Positions 51,594 through 63,534 of a stretch of DNA of 64,000 bases are shown piece by piece. Below the pieces are notes generated by a model. That model was not told where the DNA came from, ran no database searches, and saw nothing but the letters and a program-made list of their open reading frames with translations. Origin of the DNA: Paramecium octaurelia (lineage: Eukaryota; Ciliophora; Oligohymenophorea; Peniculida; Parameciidae); contig CAJJDP010000033.1 of NCBI GenBank assembly GCA_905182995.1, positions 63,817 through 127,816 on the forward strand, read 5' to 3'. The translations under genes and the position numbers were made by a program. Every line of letters begins with the position of its first letter. The first letter of the stretch is position 1.

Positions 51594-52430
51594 ATTTTTC
51601 CTTAATTCTTGATCTGAATAATCTAATAGATCTCTATACAAGTTATTATTCATCTTTTTCGCTTAATCCCTCATAATTATTCCTAATCCTGGTTAGTTCA
51701 TTTCAATTAAACAAATGCCTAAAAAAATAGAATCAAATTACTTTTAAACAATGTTGCCAACGATTATTATTTTTCTGATATTTTTATAGATTAAGTAATT
51801 TTTTCATTAGCCTCCTGCCATTTCTATTAATTTAGTAATTATATTCCTAATTTATTATAAACCATTAGAATACCTTAGGAAAGTGCATTTTCATTATCTT
51901 GTTTAATATCTAAAATTTATTATTATCCTTAAATTAAATCCAATGCCTTAATCATTTTTTTTATTCTAACTAATTAAGTTCCTATAAATATTACTTATAT
52001 AAAATTTACCAATTTAATTCTACTTCATAATCTCCTCTTAATTGTTTAAATATTGATACCATTCTTTTATCACTGATACATTGACTTTCATTTATTAATA
52101 ATCTTATTGACTTAAACATTCAGATATCTTAATTAATTATGTTTTCATATTCTCCAAATATTTTGAGAATTCTTCATATTTTATTTTGACTTATGCAAAT
52201 GATTTATTCAATTATGTTGCTAAATCGAGTATATTCTAATTGAATTTTGTGATATAACTTTGGATTTAACCAAATCCTTTTAGGTCTTTCTTGCAATTAG
52301 AATGTTTCTTAGAATCAAATCCACATTATAGACAGAATTGAGGTCTTGAATCTTAACATCCCAAATTTAAACAAAATCCTTATATAGGTTCTCCTTCATG
52401 CTCAATATCTTAACACGTAAACACTTTCAT
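51594..52430 (-). pseudogene. TPR-less copy of the B-box/TPR gene (left arm)
   Basis: The ATG at 52430 gives MKVFTCQDIEHEGEPIQGFC followed by CQDSRPQFCLQCGFDSKKHSNC, a Cys/His B-box-like segment, and a helical region homologous to 49690-50382. After the codons for DQELRK the sequence jumps directly to the 3' flank found after the stop of the full TPR gene (TATTTATATACATCATTAAT...), so all TPR exons are missing. Relative to the other two copies it has substitutions in the helical part. It could still encode a short zinc-binding/coiled protein, but no proper stop follows the junction, so I call it a truncated copy. Confidence 0.6.
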
Positions 52431-52789
52431 TAAATTAATTTATTTTTAAATATTATTAATAACTTTTTAAACCAATTTTTTTATTTATATTGATATTTTT
52501 AGGTATTCCATTTATTTACTCTTTTATAAAAGATTTTCAATATTACATCCATATAATTACATTTCACTGTCAAAATTTAGAGTCATCAGTTAAATTACAC
52601 TATTATTTCTAAAAGAAAACTCAGAAAGTCACAATCTACATATCGATCATTCAATATAAGTATATTTATACTATTAAATTGATTTTTGATTCTCTTTCTT
52701 TACTATCATGACCAGATAATAAAACTTAACACAAATTCATCTTATTTAACCTCTTAGCCAACTTTTTTTTCCCAATTTTTATTTTTTTG

Positions 52790-53386
52790 TCAATAATTTT
52801 TTGGAGGATGACTCCTTTCTTATTTCTCTCCAATTGTTTTTATAGGCTCATCAAAGTCTATGCATTTTGAGATCTTGAAAATTTCATAACAGCATTAATG
52901 GTTTAAGGTAGAATAATTAGTCATTTTTTTTATAATATGTATATTGTGAAATTTTATTTTTTAATATACCTGCACTATTTTTGCATTAGTGTGGTTTAGA
53001 GTTTGACGATCTTTTAATTTTTTTCTAATAGACAATCTTTAAAGTCTAATAAATTTTTCCTTTTTTTTGAACTTTTAGAATAAATATGTTTCTTAATTTT
53101 TTACATCACATTTTGTTAAATGTTATTCTTCTATTGAAAAATTCGAAAGTTTGTTTTGGAATGCTGATACTTGAGTGAATTCAAACTCTCGCAAGGACAG
53201 GCTATTAAACGGATTTAATAATGTGTGAGGTCTGTGCGGTTTAGTAAAAAAATCTTCATTTTTAAATTGTGCCCCAGTATTATTGTATTAAGAATTATGC
53301 TCTTCTTTGATCTATTTCAATCTTATGAAGTGCATACTATTATTCCCTTTTATTTTGGTTACTACCACATTAAAATTTGATAGATT
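52790..53386 (-). CDS. conserved-looking ORF, unknown (spacer of the inverted repeat)
   Basis: The frame is open from 53386 to TGA 52790-52792, almost 200 codons; the first ATG is at 53335, giving 181 residues. The product is polar with Phe/Lys/Asn-rich segments (FFTKPHRPHTLLNPFNSLSL; FEFTQVSAFQNKLSN; ISKCIDFDEPIKTIGEKQER). No domain recognised. It is probably the 3' part of a longer gene whose 5' part, in other frames, occupies 53400-54700. Confidence 0.5.
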
Positions 53387-53389
53387 TCA

Positions 53390-54700
53390 AGTTTGTTTAA
53401 TAATTATATATATTTTATAAAATACTGGTGAATTGATTCGTCAGAAACTTTAAGACAATCAATACGTTTGGAATAATCATTTCCCCACTATAGATTTTTT
53501 ATAATTGATTTCAAATCTAACTCTCTATTCACTTTTAGGTAAAATTACATTTATTTAATTATTCTAAACAGAACTAATTAATTTTCAGAACAAGAAAATA
53601 AATACATTTTTTTTGAGAAGTAAAATTGATTATGTAATGGTTTAATATTACATAATAAAAATCATAAGTAATTTTTCTTATTTTAACCTTAAAGCAATCA
53701 GATCTTTATATTATAGATTCTAAATTAAGATGATGTAGTTTAATTTAATTAATGGCTATTAATTGGTAATGGTAATAAATTTACTTTTCTATTGATTTCT
53801 CTTTTTTGGTAAGTTGGATAATTTATACAGTGAAAATACAATTTGTAATTTGGAGGTGCGAACAATTTTTCCAACTAACGGGAATTTTAGGTGATTTTGA
53901 AAAACGTATTAAATCTTTGAATGCCATATTTAAGGCATAGTTTTGTTTTCTATTTCAAAAGTTGCCATTCCATTTCCATTACCTCCTTAATTTTTTTTAT
54001 AATATGTTTCTTTATTCTTGCATGCTCTTATGTACTTTTGTGTGAAACTTGTGTTTTAAAACCTTCATGTATCCCAATATCATTTTATTCCTCCACTAAA
54101 ATTCCAAGCCGATCCCAGAGGTGGTTCGCTATATGCTAGATGATCATATATTTCCCATGTACTTAGCGCTACTCCATCTATAATTGAACAGATCAAGAAA
54201 TATTATCCTAGTATTCTCTTTATTTTGTAGGGATTTGATCTTCTCTTGTGCCTTTTGGCTAATAGATTTTTTCATTCTCATAAGACTATCTCTTTATTCA
54301 ATATCATTTTGCATTTTCTATACATAAGCATTTCATTTTATTTCTTATGTATTCTTTGGACATCAGAAAATAGTAGTATAGGAAATTCTTAAAAAAATGA
54401 TCCTCCATTTCTGAATTATCTCTGAATTAATGTCTTCTGAATATTTTTGTCTTCACCTAATTACTTAAATATTCTTTTCTTTAAATCAAATTCTAATCTT
54501 CCAATAAGTTATTCGGAAAATTTTTGTTCAGACCAAGTACTCTTCTAAAGAATTTCACTTTATTATTTATGATTGCAGGATAGTTGATTTGCTTTAGGGA
54601 CATAATGTAAGACAGCAATTTTTAATAATTGGGAGTAATCCTTTAGGGTAACATTCTTTTAACACCTTCTAGTGTGCTAAATTTTAAATAACCATATTCG
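53390..54700 (-). pseudogene. degraded 5' part of the spacer gene
   Basis: Minus-strand pieces in changing frames: SEQKFSEQLIGRLEFDLKKR (about 54520), RRHQFRDNSEMEDHFFKNFL (about 54400), a Lys-rich segment (about 54270), and IDGVALSTWEIYDHLAYSEP with PLGSAWNFSGG (about 54180-54080). Segments overlap in two frames, so indels rather than simple stops break the gene. No family assigned. The ORF on the plus strand at 53921-54139 is an antisense shadow. Confidence 0.4.
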
Positions 54701-55220
54701 CTACACTTGCATTTGATTTTCAAATTTGACACAGATATTCATACACATTAAAGAGGAAATTTAAGCTTTTCTATAATGTCTCCCTACCTTACAACATTCT
54801 ATAAGTGTTTCTCATGAATTAGGTGTTTACATATAAAACTCTCGATCGAAATAACCAAAAGAATGATAAAAGCAACAGTTGTACTTCTCTTAAATTATTT
54901 TTATCCCTCAAGTCTATCCCATTTGATTTTTCTAAATTAAGTCTTCATAAATTGAATATAAAATCACATAAAAAATTAAATTGAGTATTAACTATAAATT
55001 AACTATAAATATCAGCTTCATAGAGTTATTCAATAAGGTGTAAAAAAGCTGTTAAAAGTTTACAAAAAATAATTCATTTTAGTTTTACTTCTGAAAAGAT
55101 GATAAAAAGTATAATTTAAGAAATTTTATTAAAAAGGACTTTTATAGTTCTTATTTGTGATTTTGATATGAGTTTTAGTAAAAATCATAGTTAGAATTTT
55201 ATTTTAAATCAGTTATTTAG

Positions 55221-55472
55221 ATGACTAAAAAAAGGACAGTGGATCAAAAATTGCCTATTTAATATAATGAAATTAGATGGACTGATGATGGGGTGATAAT
55301 CTGGAATTATTAGAAGGCAAAGTAAGATATTAAAATTTATATACATATAGGTATGAATAATTATTTATGGCTAATATAAGCAAAACGCAATTACATGCTT
55401 ATATTGAATGATCGAAATGTAAATTGTGACTTTCTGAGTTTTCTTTTAGAAATATTAGTGTAATTTAACTGA
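55221..55472 (+). CDS. small hypothetical protein (83 aa)
   Basis: ATG 55221 to TGA 55470-55472, uninterrupted, with several TAA/TAG Gln codons. It starts MTKKRTVDQKLPIQYNEIRW and ends in a hydrophobic FLSFLLEILVQFN. It straddles the right-arm boundary of the inverted repeat (55398): the left arm contains only its last 25 codons, so the repeat edge cuts this gene in the other copy. Function unknown. Confidence 0.45.
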
Positions 55473-57662
55473 TGACTCTAAATTTTGACAGTGAAATGTA
55501 ATTATATGGATGTAATATTGAAAATCTTTTATAAAAGAGTAAATAAATGGAATACCTAAAAATATCAATATAAATAAAAAAATTGGTTTAAAAAGTTATT
55601 AATAATATTTAAAAATAAATTAATTTAATGAAAGTGTTTACGTGTTAAAATATTGCGCATGAAGGAGAACCTATATAAGGATTTTGTTTAAATTTGGGAT
55701 GTTAAGATTCAAGACCTCAATTCTGTCTATAATGTGAATTTGATTCTAAGAAACATTCTAATTGCAAGAAAGATCTAAAAAGATTTGGTTAAATCCAAAG
55801 TTATATCACAAAATTCAATTAGAATATACTCGATTTAGCAACATAATTGAATAAATCATTTGCATAAGTCAAAATAAAATATGAAGAATTCTCAAAATAT
55901 ATGGAGAATAAGAAAACATAATTAATTATGTTATCCGAATGTTTAAGTCAATAAGATTATTAATAAATGAAAGTCAATGTATCAGTGATAAAAGAATGGT
56001 ATCAATATTTAAACAATTAAGAGGAGATTATGAAGTAGAATTAAATTGGTAAATTTTATATAAGTAATATTTATAGGAACTTAATTAGTTAGAATAAAAA
56101 AAATGATTTAGGCATTAGGATAATAATAAATTTTAGATATTAAACAAGATAATGAAAATGCACTTTCCTAAGGTATTCTAATGGTTTATAATAAATTAGG
56201 AATATAATTACTAAATTAATAGAAATGGCAGGAGGCTAATGAAAAAATTACTTAATCTATAAAAATATCAGAAAAATAATTATCGTTGGCAACATTGTTT
56301 AAAAGTAATTTGATTCTATTTTTTTAGGCATTTGTTTAATTGAAATGAACTAACCAGGATTAGGAATAATTATGAGGGATTAAGCGAAAAAGATGAATAA
56401 TAACTTGTATAGAGATCTATTAGATTATTCAGATCAAGAATTAAGGAAAAATATTTATATACATCATTAATAAAATATAAAAATTTTAATTTAAAATAAT
56501 CTAATTACTTTTCATTTTTCATAATTTAGTTGTTGTTATCACGTTTTTTCTTCATCGATTTTATCATCAATACAATCGTTATTTCTATATCCTTAGACAG
56601 AAAGTTATTCTTCAATTACTTCATACTTCCTAAATTTTTTCTATTCAATTCCTTTTTTAGTTCAATTTTCTTTATTTTTACTATTTTAGTTCAAAAAGGT
56701 TTTCTTTGATGACAGTGATATTTTATGATAAATTTTTTGTGAGTTTCATAATATTTCTATCTATAACTTTTTCATAAAAATATTACCTTTAAATTACAAA
56801 AATGCTTGGATCACAATCAATAGTTAGTAATACTTGTTTATTCAGTTCCACTGTTGATTCTACTAAACTAAAGAAAACATTATCTAAGATTTTCCATTGT
56901 CAACCGATGTGTTGTTTGGTTCTATGAGCTCATACTGTGCAACCAAGAATGGCTCCACCTGTGCTAAAGAGAAACCTTATGCATAAGGTTCAATCTAAGG
57001 CTAGATGTTTCTCGACCTTAAATAAGAAATGGAGAAACTCAATATTGTAAAATAAATATTTCTCATCTTATCCACCAACCCTGACGCTACTGAGGCATGA
57101 TTTATTTAATATAAGACCCCTCCAAACAATAACATTGATTCTACATGGTTTTTAATTCTTTTAGCTGAGTTAGAAAAAGTTTAATAGAGAATTCAACAAA
57201 GAAATATAAAGGTTGTACTTGAAAGGAGCATGCAAAAACACTAACCATTTATACTAATTTACTCTATTTTTATTGAACCTATTTCTATCTTTCCAACAAA
57301 CCTTAAGGACCATTAGACATCTATCAGTTCTAAACTATCATACGATCTGTTTTCAATAACTATATCATAGTTTCAAACGAGCCTTCGTTAATTACTCATT
57401 ATCTATCCTTAGTAATCCTCTGCCGATTCAAACTTTTCAATGATCTAAACATTCTTAGAACATTTAATTAGACCTATATTCTTATATTATTGTAAATACT
57501 CATACTATATCTATTCCTGATTCTTAATAGTATTTCTCTTTCCTTTTCAATTTTAATTTATATAATTTCATCTCTTTATTCTTATTCTTATTCACATTTA
57601 CTTACTTAAGTATATTATGGCCTTAACAAAGGCATCCTTGATAATAATCTAAGTCTAATCCG
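55398..57662 (-). repeat. right arm of the 2.3-kb inverted repeat
   Basis: Reverse complement of 50384-52660 with a 12-nt deletion and scattered substitutions. It continues beyond 57662 into sequence not represented in the left arm because the left contig starts there. The spacer between the arms is 52661-55397. Confidence 0.9.
55628..56452 (+). pseudogene. TPR-less copy of the B-box/TPR gene (right arm)
   Basis: The ATG at 55628 gives MKVFTCQNIAHEGEPIQGFC and CQDSRPQFCLQCEFDSKKHSNC, then the helical region with the same 23-nt intron as the full gene (about 56304-56326). Its helical part is closer to the full gene at 49690-50382 than to the left-arm copy, except for an in-frame 12-nt deletion (QALGQQQ in place of KALDLIQGQQQ). 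As in the left arm, sequence after DQELRK joins directly to the 3' flank of the TPR gene, so the TPR exons are absent. Confidence 0.6.
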
Positions 57663-58635
57663 GAATCTATAAGATGCCCTCTTCTTTGAAACAAATTATA
57701 TAACCAATAAATACTTTAAATTAAGGGTTCATAATGATAATTAAATTTTATATTAATTATCAATTAATTGATATTTCGTTTTAAATTATATTTTAAGTTT
57801 ATACTATTTAAACTATGAATGGTAGTTAAAGTAATCTTAGTTTTGATTCTTTATTTATTGTTCTTTCCCAAACCGCCTAGGAATTTAGTATGTTGAATGG
57901 TTTGTTTTGCAGTTTTGTAATCTGGATACTTCTTTTAATATTGTAATAGAAAAAAAAATGGTTAGTTTAAATTTTTCAACTTATTGAAATTGTCAATCTG
58001 TTAATTATCTGCTTTTCTGAACAGATTATTGTAATCAAAAATTGCGATGAAACCTCTAATTTTAGGTAAATCAGATAATAATTTTATGATGTATCCCTTC
58101 AGTTACCTGTAAGTCTTGTAATCTTTCTGTTAGTAATTTGCGAGCCCATGATTATTAGAATTTCATTTGATTGGCACCCACGTTATTTTTTTTAATGCTA
58201 ATTGTTGTAATTTACATGCAGAAGGAAATTTTTATAAAAGAGCTACAGATGTAACTAACTTTATTCATATTTCGCTATGTTGGACTTCCAAATCAGATAG
58301 TTGTAATACCTGATTATATGGACATGTATGAAAATTGTTCGAATTATCTTGGATATCAATTCCCTAAGATAAACAGGAGTTGGTAATAAGTTAGCTTAGG
58401 TTGAATTTCTATATAAAAGTAGGTTCTCTTTCAAAAAATTATGTGTATTAAGTTTATTATCAAAAATATTTAGATTGTTTTTGCGCTTTGGATAATGATG
58501 AATATCATGCTTAGTAAGTTACATAAGTTGATCATCCTCCTCTATTACGAATCCAGGTAAATTTTGCATATATAAAACCACAGATGGAGTATTTATTCTA
58601 TTTAAGAATGATAATAGGTGAGAACTTTTAAATCT
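56453..58635 (+). repeat. 2,183-bp direct repeat, copy 1 (ends at an N)
   Basis: Same sequence as 58637-60819 at an offset of 2184 in every landmark checked. It ends at the base before the single N at 58636. It contains the arm gene in reverse and the membrane ORF at 57815. Confidence 0.95.
57815..58498 (+). CDS. predicted multi-span membrane protein (227 aa), copy 1
   Basis: ATG 57815 to TGA 58496-58498, 228 codons open. It begins MNGSQSNLSFDSLFIVLSQT, with an N-glycosylation-like NGS. Hydrophobic segments follow: LFCSFVIWILLLILQQ, LLIICFSEQIIVI, VSLVIFLLVICEPMIIRI and YLIIWTCMKIVRIILDI, suggesting at least four membrane spans. The arrangement could suit a receptor or channel subunit, but no signature motif is present. 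Alternative frames over the 3' half (e.g. NFYIKVGSLSKNYVYQVYYQ) also look coding-like, so the annotation may need an intron; a 25-nt GTAAGT...TTAG candidate is visible near 58108-58132. Confidence 0.5.
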
Positions 58636-58636
58636 N

Positions 58637-60819
58637 ATTTATATACATCATTAATAAAATATAAAAATTTTAATTTAAAATAATCTAATTACTTTTCATT
58701 TTTCATAATTTAGTTGTTGTTATCACGTTTTTTCTTCATCGATTTTATCATCAATACAATCGTTATTTCTATATCCTTAGACAGAAAGTTATTCTTCAAT
58801 TACTTCATACTTCCTAAATTTTTTCTATTCAATTCCTTTTTTAGTTCAATTTTCTTTATTTTTACTATTTTAGTTCAAAAAGGTTTTCTTTGATGACAGT
58901 GATATTTTATGATAAATTTTTTGTGAGTTTCATAATATTTCTATCTATAACTTTTTCATAAAAATATTACCTTTAAATTACAAAAATGCTTGGATCACAA
59001 TCAATAGTTAGTAATACTTGTTTATTCAGTTCCACTGTTGATTCTACTAAACTAAAGAAAACATTATCTAAGATTTTCCATTGTCAACCGATGTGTTGTT
59101 TGGTTCTATGAGCTCATACTGTGCAACCAAGAATGGCTCCACCTGTGCTAAAGAGAAACCTTATGCATAAGGTTCAATCTAAGGCTAGATGTTTCTCGAC
59201 CTTAAATAAGAAATGGAGAAACTCAATATTGTAAAATAAATATTTCTCATCTTATCCACCAACCCTGACGCTACTGAGGCATGATTTATTTAATATAAGA
59301 CCCCTCCAAACAATAACATTGATTCTACATGGTTTTTAATTCTTTTAGCTGAGTTAGAAAAAGTTTAATAGAGAATTCAACAAAGAAATATAAAGGTTGT
59401 ACTTGAAAGGAGCATGCAAAAACACTAACCATTTATACTAATTTACTCTATTTTTATTGAACCTATTTCTATCTTTCCAACAAACCTTAAGGACCATTAG
59501 ACATCTATCAGTTCTAAACTATCATACGATCTGTTTTCAATAACTATATCATAGTTTCAAACGAGCCTTCGTTAATTACTCATTATCTATCCTTAGTAAT
59601 CCTCTGCCGATTCAAACTTTTCAATGATCTAAACATTCTTAGAACATTTAATTAGACCTATATTCTTATATTATTGTAAATACTCATACTATATCTATTC
59701 CTGATTCTTAATAGTATTTCTCTTTCCTTTTCAATTTTAATTTATATAATTTCATCTCTTTATTCTTATTCTTATTCACATTTACTTACTTAAGTATATT
59801 ATGGCCTTAACAAAGGCATCCTTGATAATAATCTAAGTCTAATCCGGAATCTATAAGATGCCCTCTTCTTTGAAACAAATTATATAACCAATAAATACTT
59901 TAAATTAAGGGTTCATAATGATAATTAAATTTTATATTAATTATCAATTAATTGATATTTCGTTTTAAATTATATTTTAAGTTTATACTATTTAAACTAT
60001 GAATGGTAGTTAAAGTAATCTTAGTTTTGATTCTTTATTTATTGTTCTTTCCCAAACCGCCTAGGAATTTAGTATGTTGAATGGTTTGTTTTGCAGTTTT
60101 GTAATCTGGATACTTCTTTTAATATTGTAATAGAAAAAAAAATGGTTAGTTTAAATTTTTCAACTTATTGAAATTGTCAATCTGTTAATTATCTGCTTTT
60201 CTGAACAGATTATTGTAATCAAAAATTGCGATGAAACCTCTAATTTTAGGTAAATCAGATAATAATTTTATGATGTATCCCTTCAGTTACCTGTAAGTCT
60301 TGTAATCTTTCTGTTAGTAATTTGCGAGCCCATGATTATTAGAATTTCATTTGATTGGCACCCACGTTATTTTTTTTAATGCTAATTGTTGTAATTTACA
60401 TGCAGAAGGAAATTTTTATAAAAGAGCTACAGATGTAACTAACTTTATTCATATTTCGCTATGTTGGACTTCCAAATCAGATAGTTGTAATACCTGATTA
60501 TATGGACATGTATGAAAATTGTTCGAATTATCTTGGATATCAATTCCCTAAGATAAACAGGAGTTGGTAATAAGTTAGCTTAGGTTGAATTTCTATATAA
60601 AAGTAGGTTCTCTTTCAAAAAATTATGTGTATTAAGTTTATTATCAAAAATATTTAGATTGTTTTTGCGCTTTGGATAATGATGAATATCATGCTTAGTA
60701 AGTTACATAAGTTGATCATCCTCCTCTATTACGAATCCAGGTAAATTTTGCATATATAAAACCACAGATGGAGTATTTATTCTATTTAAGAATGATAATA
60801 GGTGAGAACTTTTAAATCT
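58637..60819 (+). repeat. 2,183-bp direct repeat, copy 2 (starts after an N)
   Basis: Copy of 56453-58635 beginning at the base after the N at 58636. After 60819 the sequence continues into unique DNA. The copies appear identical by eye. Confidence 0.95.
59999..60682 (+). CDS. predicted multi-span membrane protein, copy 2
   Basis: Second copy of the ORF at 57815-58498, same length and sequence by eye. If the duplication is an assembly artefact this is the same gene counted twice. Confidence 0.45.
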
Positions 60820-61162
60820 AATATGATTTTTAGTATCAAAAAATTTTAATTTTTCCTAGTTAAAATATTAATTATTTTCCTATAAGTTCTATACATTCAG
60901 AGAGTTTAGATTATACTTGATGTTGAATCTTCCTAAATTTTAAGAACCAATAATACAAACTAATTACAAAAAATCCTAAAATAATGAATTGAGAATAATA
61001 TTTATAATCACAAGTTCTGATCTTTCTCTCTCTTTACTCTTTATTAAAAAGGCATTAATAGTTTTTAAAGTTGACAATTTATTAAAATACTTATAAGTTC
61101 TGAAAAAAATATTTTGAAGAAAAAATGAATTGAAATTTAAAAATTTTCTAATTGCTAATAAT

Positions 61163-61958
61163 CATTCCTAATACATTACTTTTGGGAACTAACAATTCTT
61201 GATTATATGAATACCTGAAAGCCATTCAAACACGATTAAGAAGAGGTGAACTCTTATAATAGTCCGGCAAAGTAATTTGGGCCTTTCAATTTGACAATAA
61301 TACCAGGGCCCATAAGGATTGATTTGATTTCAAAAGGAATGTAGTTTTGTAATTTTGACTACTCTCCTTAGCATATTTAAAATAATGTTCCAGTATAATT
61401 ACATTCGCTATAAAAGTTAACACAAGGGACAGCTAGCCTCAAAATAATGTCTCTTAATCCCCACGATTCTAATATTCATTTTATATTTTTACCATCCCAA
61501 AGATCTTAATCTAAATTATCTTTTAATTTAATTGTTAAATCAGTTCCTATTAGAGAAAATTTAAATGAAAGTGGTTCTAGAGAATCTTAATAATTCTCAT
61601 TTCTGCAAGCAAATGCACCTTTACCAAATTGAATGATTAGATTTTCTAATAATCCATCATTCGCATAAATCTCAAATCCTTCAGCATCCCAAGAGTCTAA
61701 TTTCCAAATACCAAATGAGAATTCCAATAATTTATTAGGGGGAATATTTGTAAAGGTTTTGCTTACTGTAGTTTTTTATCCATAAGGACCCATAAATAAA
61801 CTTTTAGATTCTGAACCACACATTTCTAAAGTTGCACTACTTGTCCCAGCAATTGTAAAATCTGTATATCTACAATCAGCTGCATAATCAGTTATACAAT
61901 TTTCATATATGACCGATTTTAGAAATAAAATTTTTAGAAAGGAAATTTAAAGTGCCAT
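61163..61958 (-). CDS. secreted protein with two short introns (248 aa)
   Basis: The ATG at 61958 gives a hydrophobic leader (MALQISFLKILFLKSVIYEN) and a mature region with spaced Cys (ITDYAADC, MCGSES, AFACRNE, AVPCVNF, SECNYTG). A first copy of a jelly-roll-like pattern (FMGPYGQKTTVSKTFTNIPP ... FSFGIWKLDSWD) is echoed later by DLWDESWGLRD and LMGPGIIVKLKG. One intron of 24 nt (GTAAAAATATAAAATGAATATTAG, about 61458-61481) contains an in-frame TGA and is a multiple of three. A second of 25 nt lies at 61190-61214. Removing both gives 249 codons ending in TGA 61163-61165. Secretion is inferred from the leader; no named family. Confidence 0.75.
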
Positions 61959-62963
61959 TTTAATATATTAAATCTAAATATAAAAATCAGTTTTCAATTA
62001 AACGAATGAAAGATAAATTTAGGTATCAAACAAAAATTAAGAAAAAGAATACATATTTACTCCTTCCTTATATTAAGATTAATTTTGTTTTAATTAATTA
62101 TATTTAGAAGAATGCTATCAAATGAGTACCAAACTTTATGAATTAGTATTTAATTAAAAGATATAACTACAATATCTAAATGTTGCTGTTACATCTTTTT
62201 CTTTCTTTATTCTTTTTATTGATTACTTTTAGTGATTACTTTTATTGTTATATATTTTAAGCTATATATTAGAATTTTATTATCATGGTAAATAGAAAAC
62301 ACTAAATCAAATTCAGAAACAAATGCTATGTTGTCGAATGAATTAAGAATACAGAGATTTTATGAGAATAGATTAGTATTCTTAATATTATGTAGCAATT
62401 TTTGAAGAACTATATTGATAAAATATTCTCTATTAGGAGCTTTGTTTATTAATAAATCAATATTATAAATTAAGGTGTTATAATTTTGTAACTTATATAT
62501 TATATTAAAGTTATACAATTTATTCTAAGCAAGGAAAGTATTATGCTAGGTCATATTATTTAATAATTTATTTATTTTAAAGAAATAAAACTTCTATATC
62601 CTAAGAAATAATTCAGAGATAATTTTAAATTTTACATAATTCTAATTAATTTTAATAATGCTCAATTAAAAAATCATCATTTTGTTTCTTAATATTTATT
62701 ACAAAATTAATTCAACCAGTTGACGACTTTATATACTTTTGCAGATATTTGAATGTTTAAACTTGAGAAAGAATTTTATAGAAACATCCAAACTAAGCTT
62801 ATAATTCAGAAGATAAGGATTACTTTTCAATCCATAAAAGAAATTAATATTTATTATCTATTTATATGAATATAATTGCAACATCATTTTTAGAATTATA
62901 CTTTTACATAGTTTGTAAGACCCTAAAATATATAAATATTTGGGTCTAAATGTAGGATATAAA
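61959..62963. other. intergenic AT-rich stretch
   Basis: No supported gene, RNA or repeat. It separates the divergent starts at 61958 (minus) and 62964 (plus), so promoters of both probably lie within it. Confidence 0.4.
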
Positions 62964-63467
62964 ATGGAAACATATGATTTTAAGCCAAACTTGCCTTAAT
63001 TTATGAAGTAATTTCAGAACAGTTAGTTAAACTTAAGTCATAGTTATTGCAAAATTTAAAAGGGTGCTGATGAATTTTGGTTAAAGAGGGATATTGTTTT
63101 ATTAAGCCTTATTAGTAGTTATTCTTAAGAATAAAACTAAAAGATTCATGAAAAGAAATATCATTTTGAGGAAAGTATAGTGCATCAAACAATTTAACTA
63201 ATTTTTGAGCTAGCAAAATATCTGGGATACAGAGAAAAAATAGCCCTTTTTTAAAGAGAAATTACTGATGAAAATATGCAAAACACTTGTTAAAGTAGAT
63301 AATTCAATAGGTTTAATGATGGTGAAATCATTGGATATCTGATCTATTGTACAAAATTTTAAATTTATGAAAAGAAAGAGAAATCAGAAGAGAATAAGAT
63401 AAATCAGTATTTATTGTTTAGAGCTTATATCCATCTTTTTGATTATAAAATTCTATTTAAACCATGA
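62964..63467 (+). CDS. hypothetical protein (167 aa)
   Basis: ATG 62964 to TGA 63465-63467, 168 codons without interruption and rich in TAA/TAG Gln codons. Soluble, helical composition (METYDFKPNLPQFMKQFQNS; VHQTIQLIFELAKYLGYREK; DGEIIGYLIYCTKFQIYEKK). No domain recognised. It appears intact and starts downstream of a long non-coding stretch, as a real gene would. Confidence 0.6.
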
Positions 63468-63534
63468 TTAGTCTTTAAATATCCTTTAATTTTGGGTAAA
63501 AATAAATTTAATTTAATTTTACAATTAAACATTG

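Larger units (their letters stand above)
50384..52660 (+). repeat. left arm of a 2.3-kb inverted repeat
   Basis: Its reverse complement matches 55398-57662. Alignment by landmarks gives paired coordinates summing to 108058 in the inner part and 108046 in the outer part; the difference is a 12-nt indel in the helical region of the B-box gene copy. The arms also differ by scattered substitutions (for example at the codons before SECLSQQ). The left arm starts at the base after the N at 50383. Confidence 0.9.
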
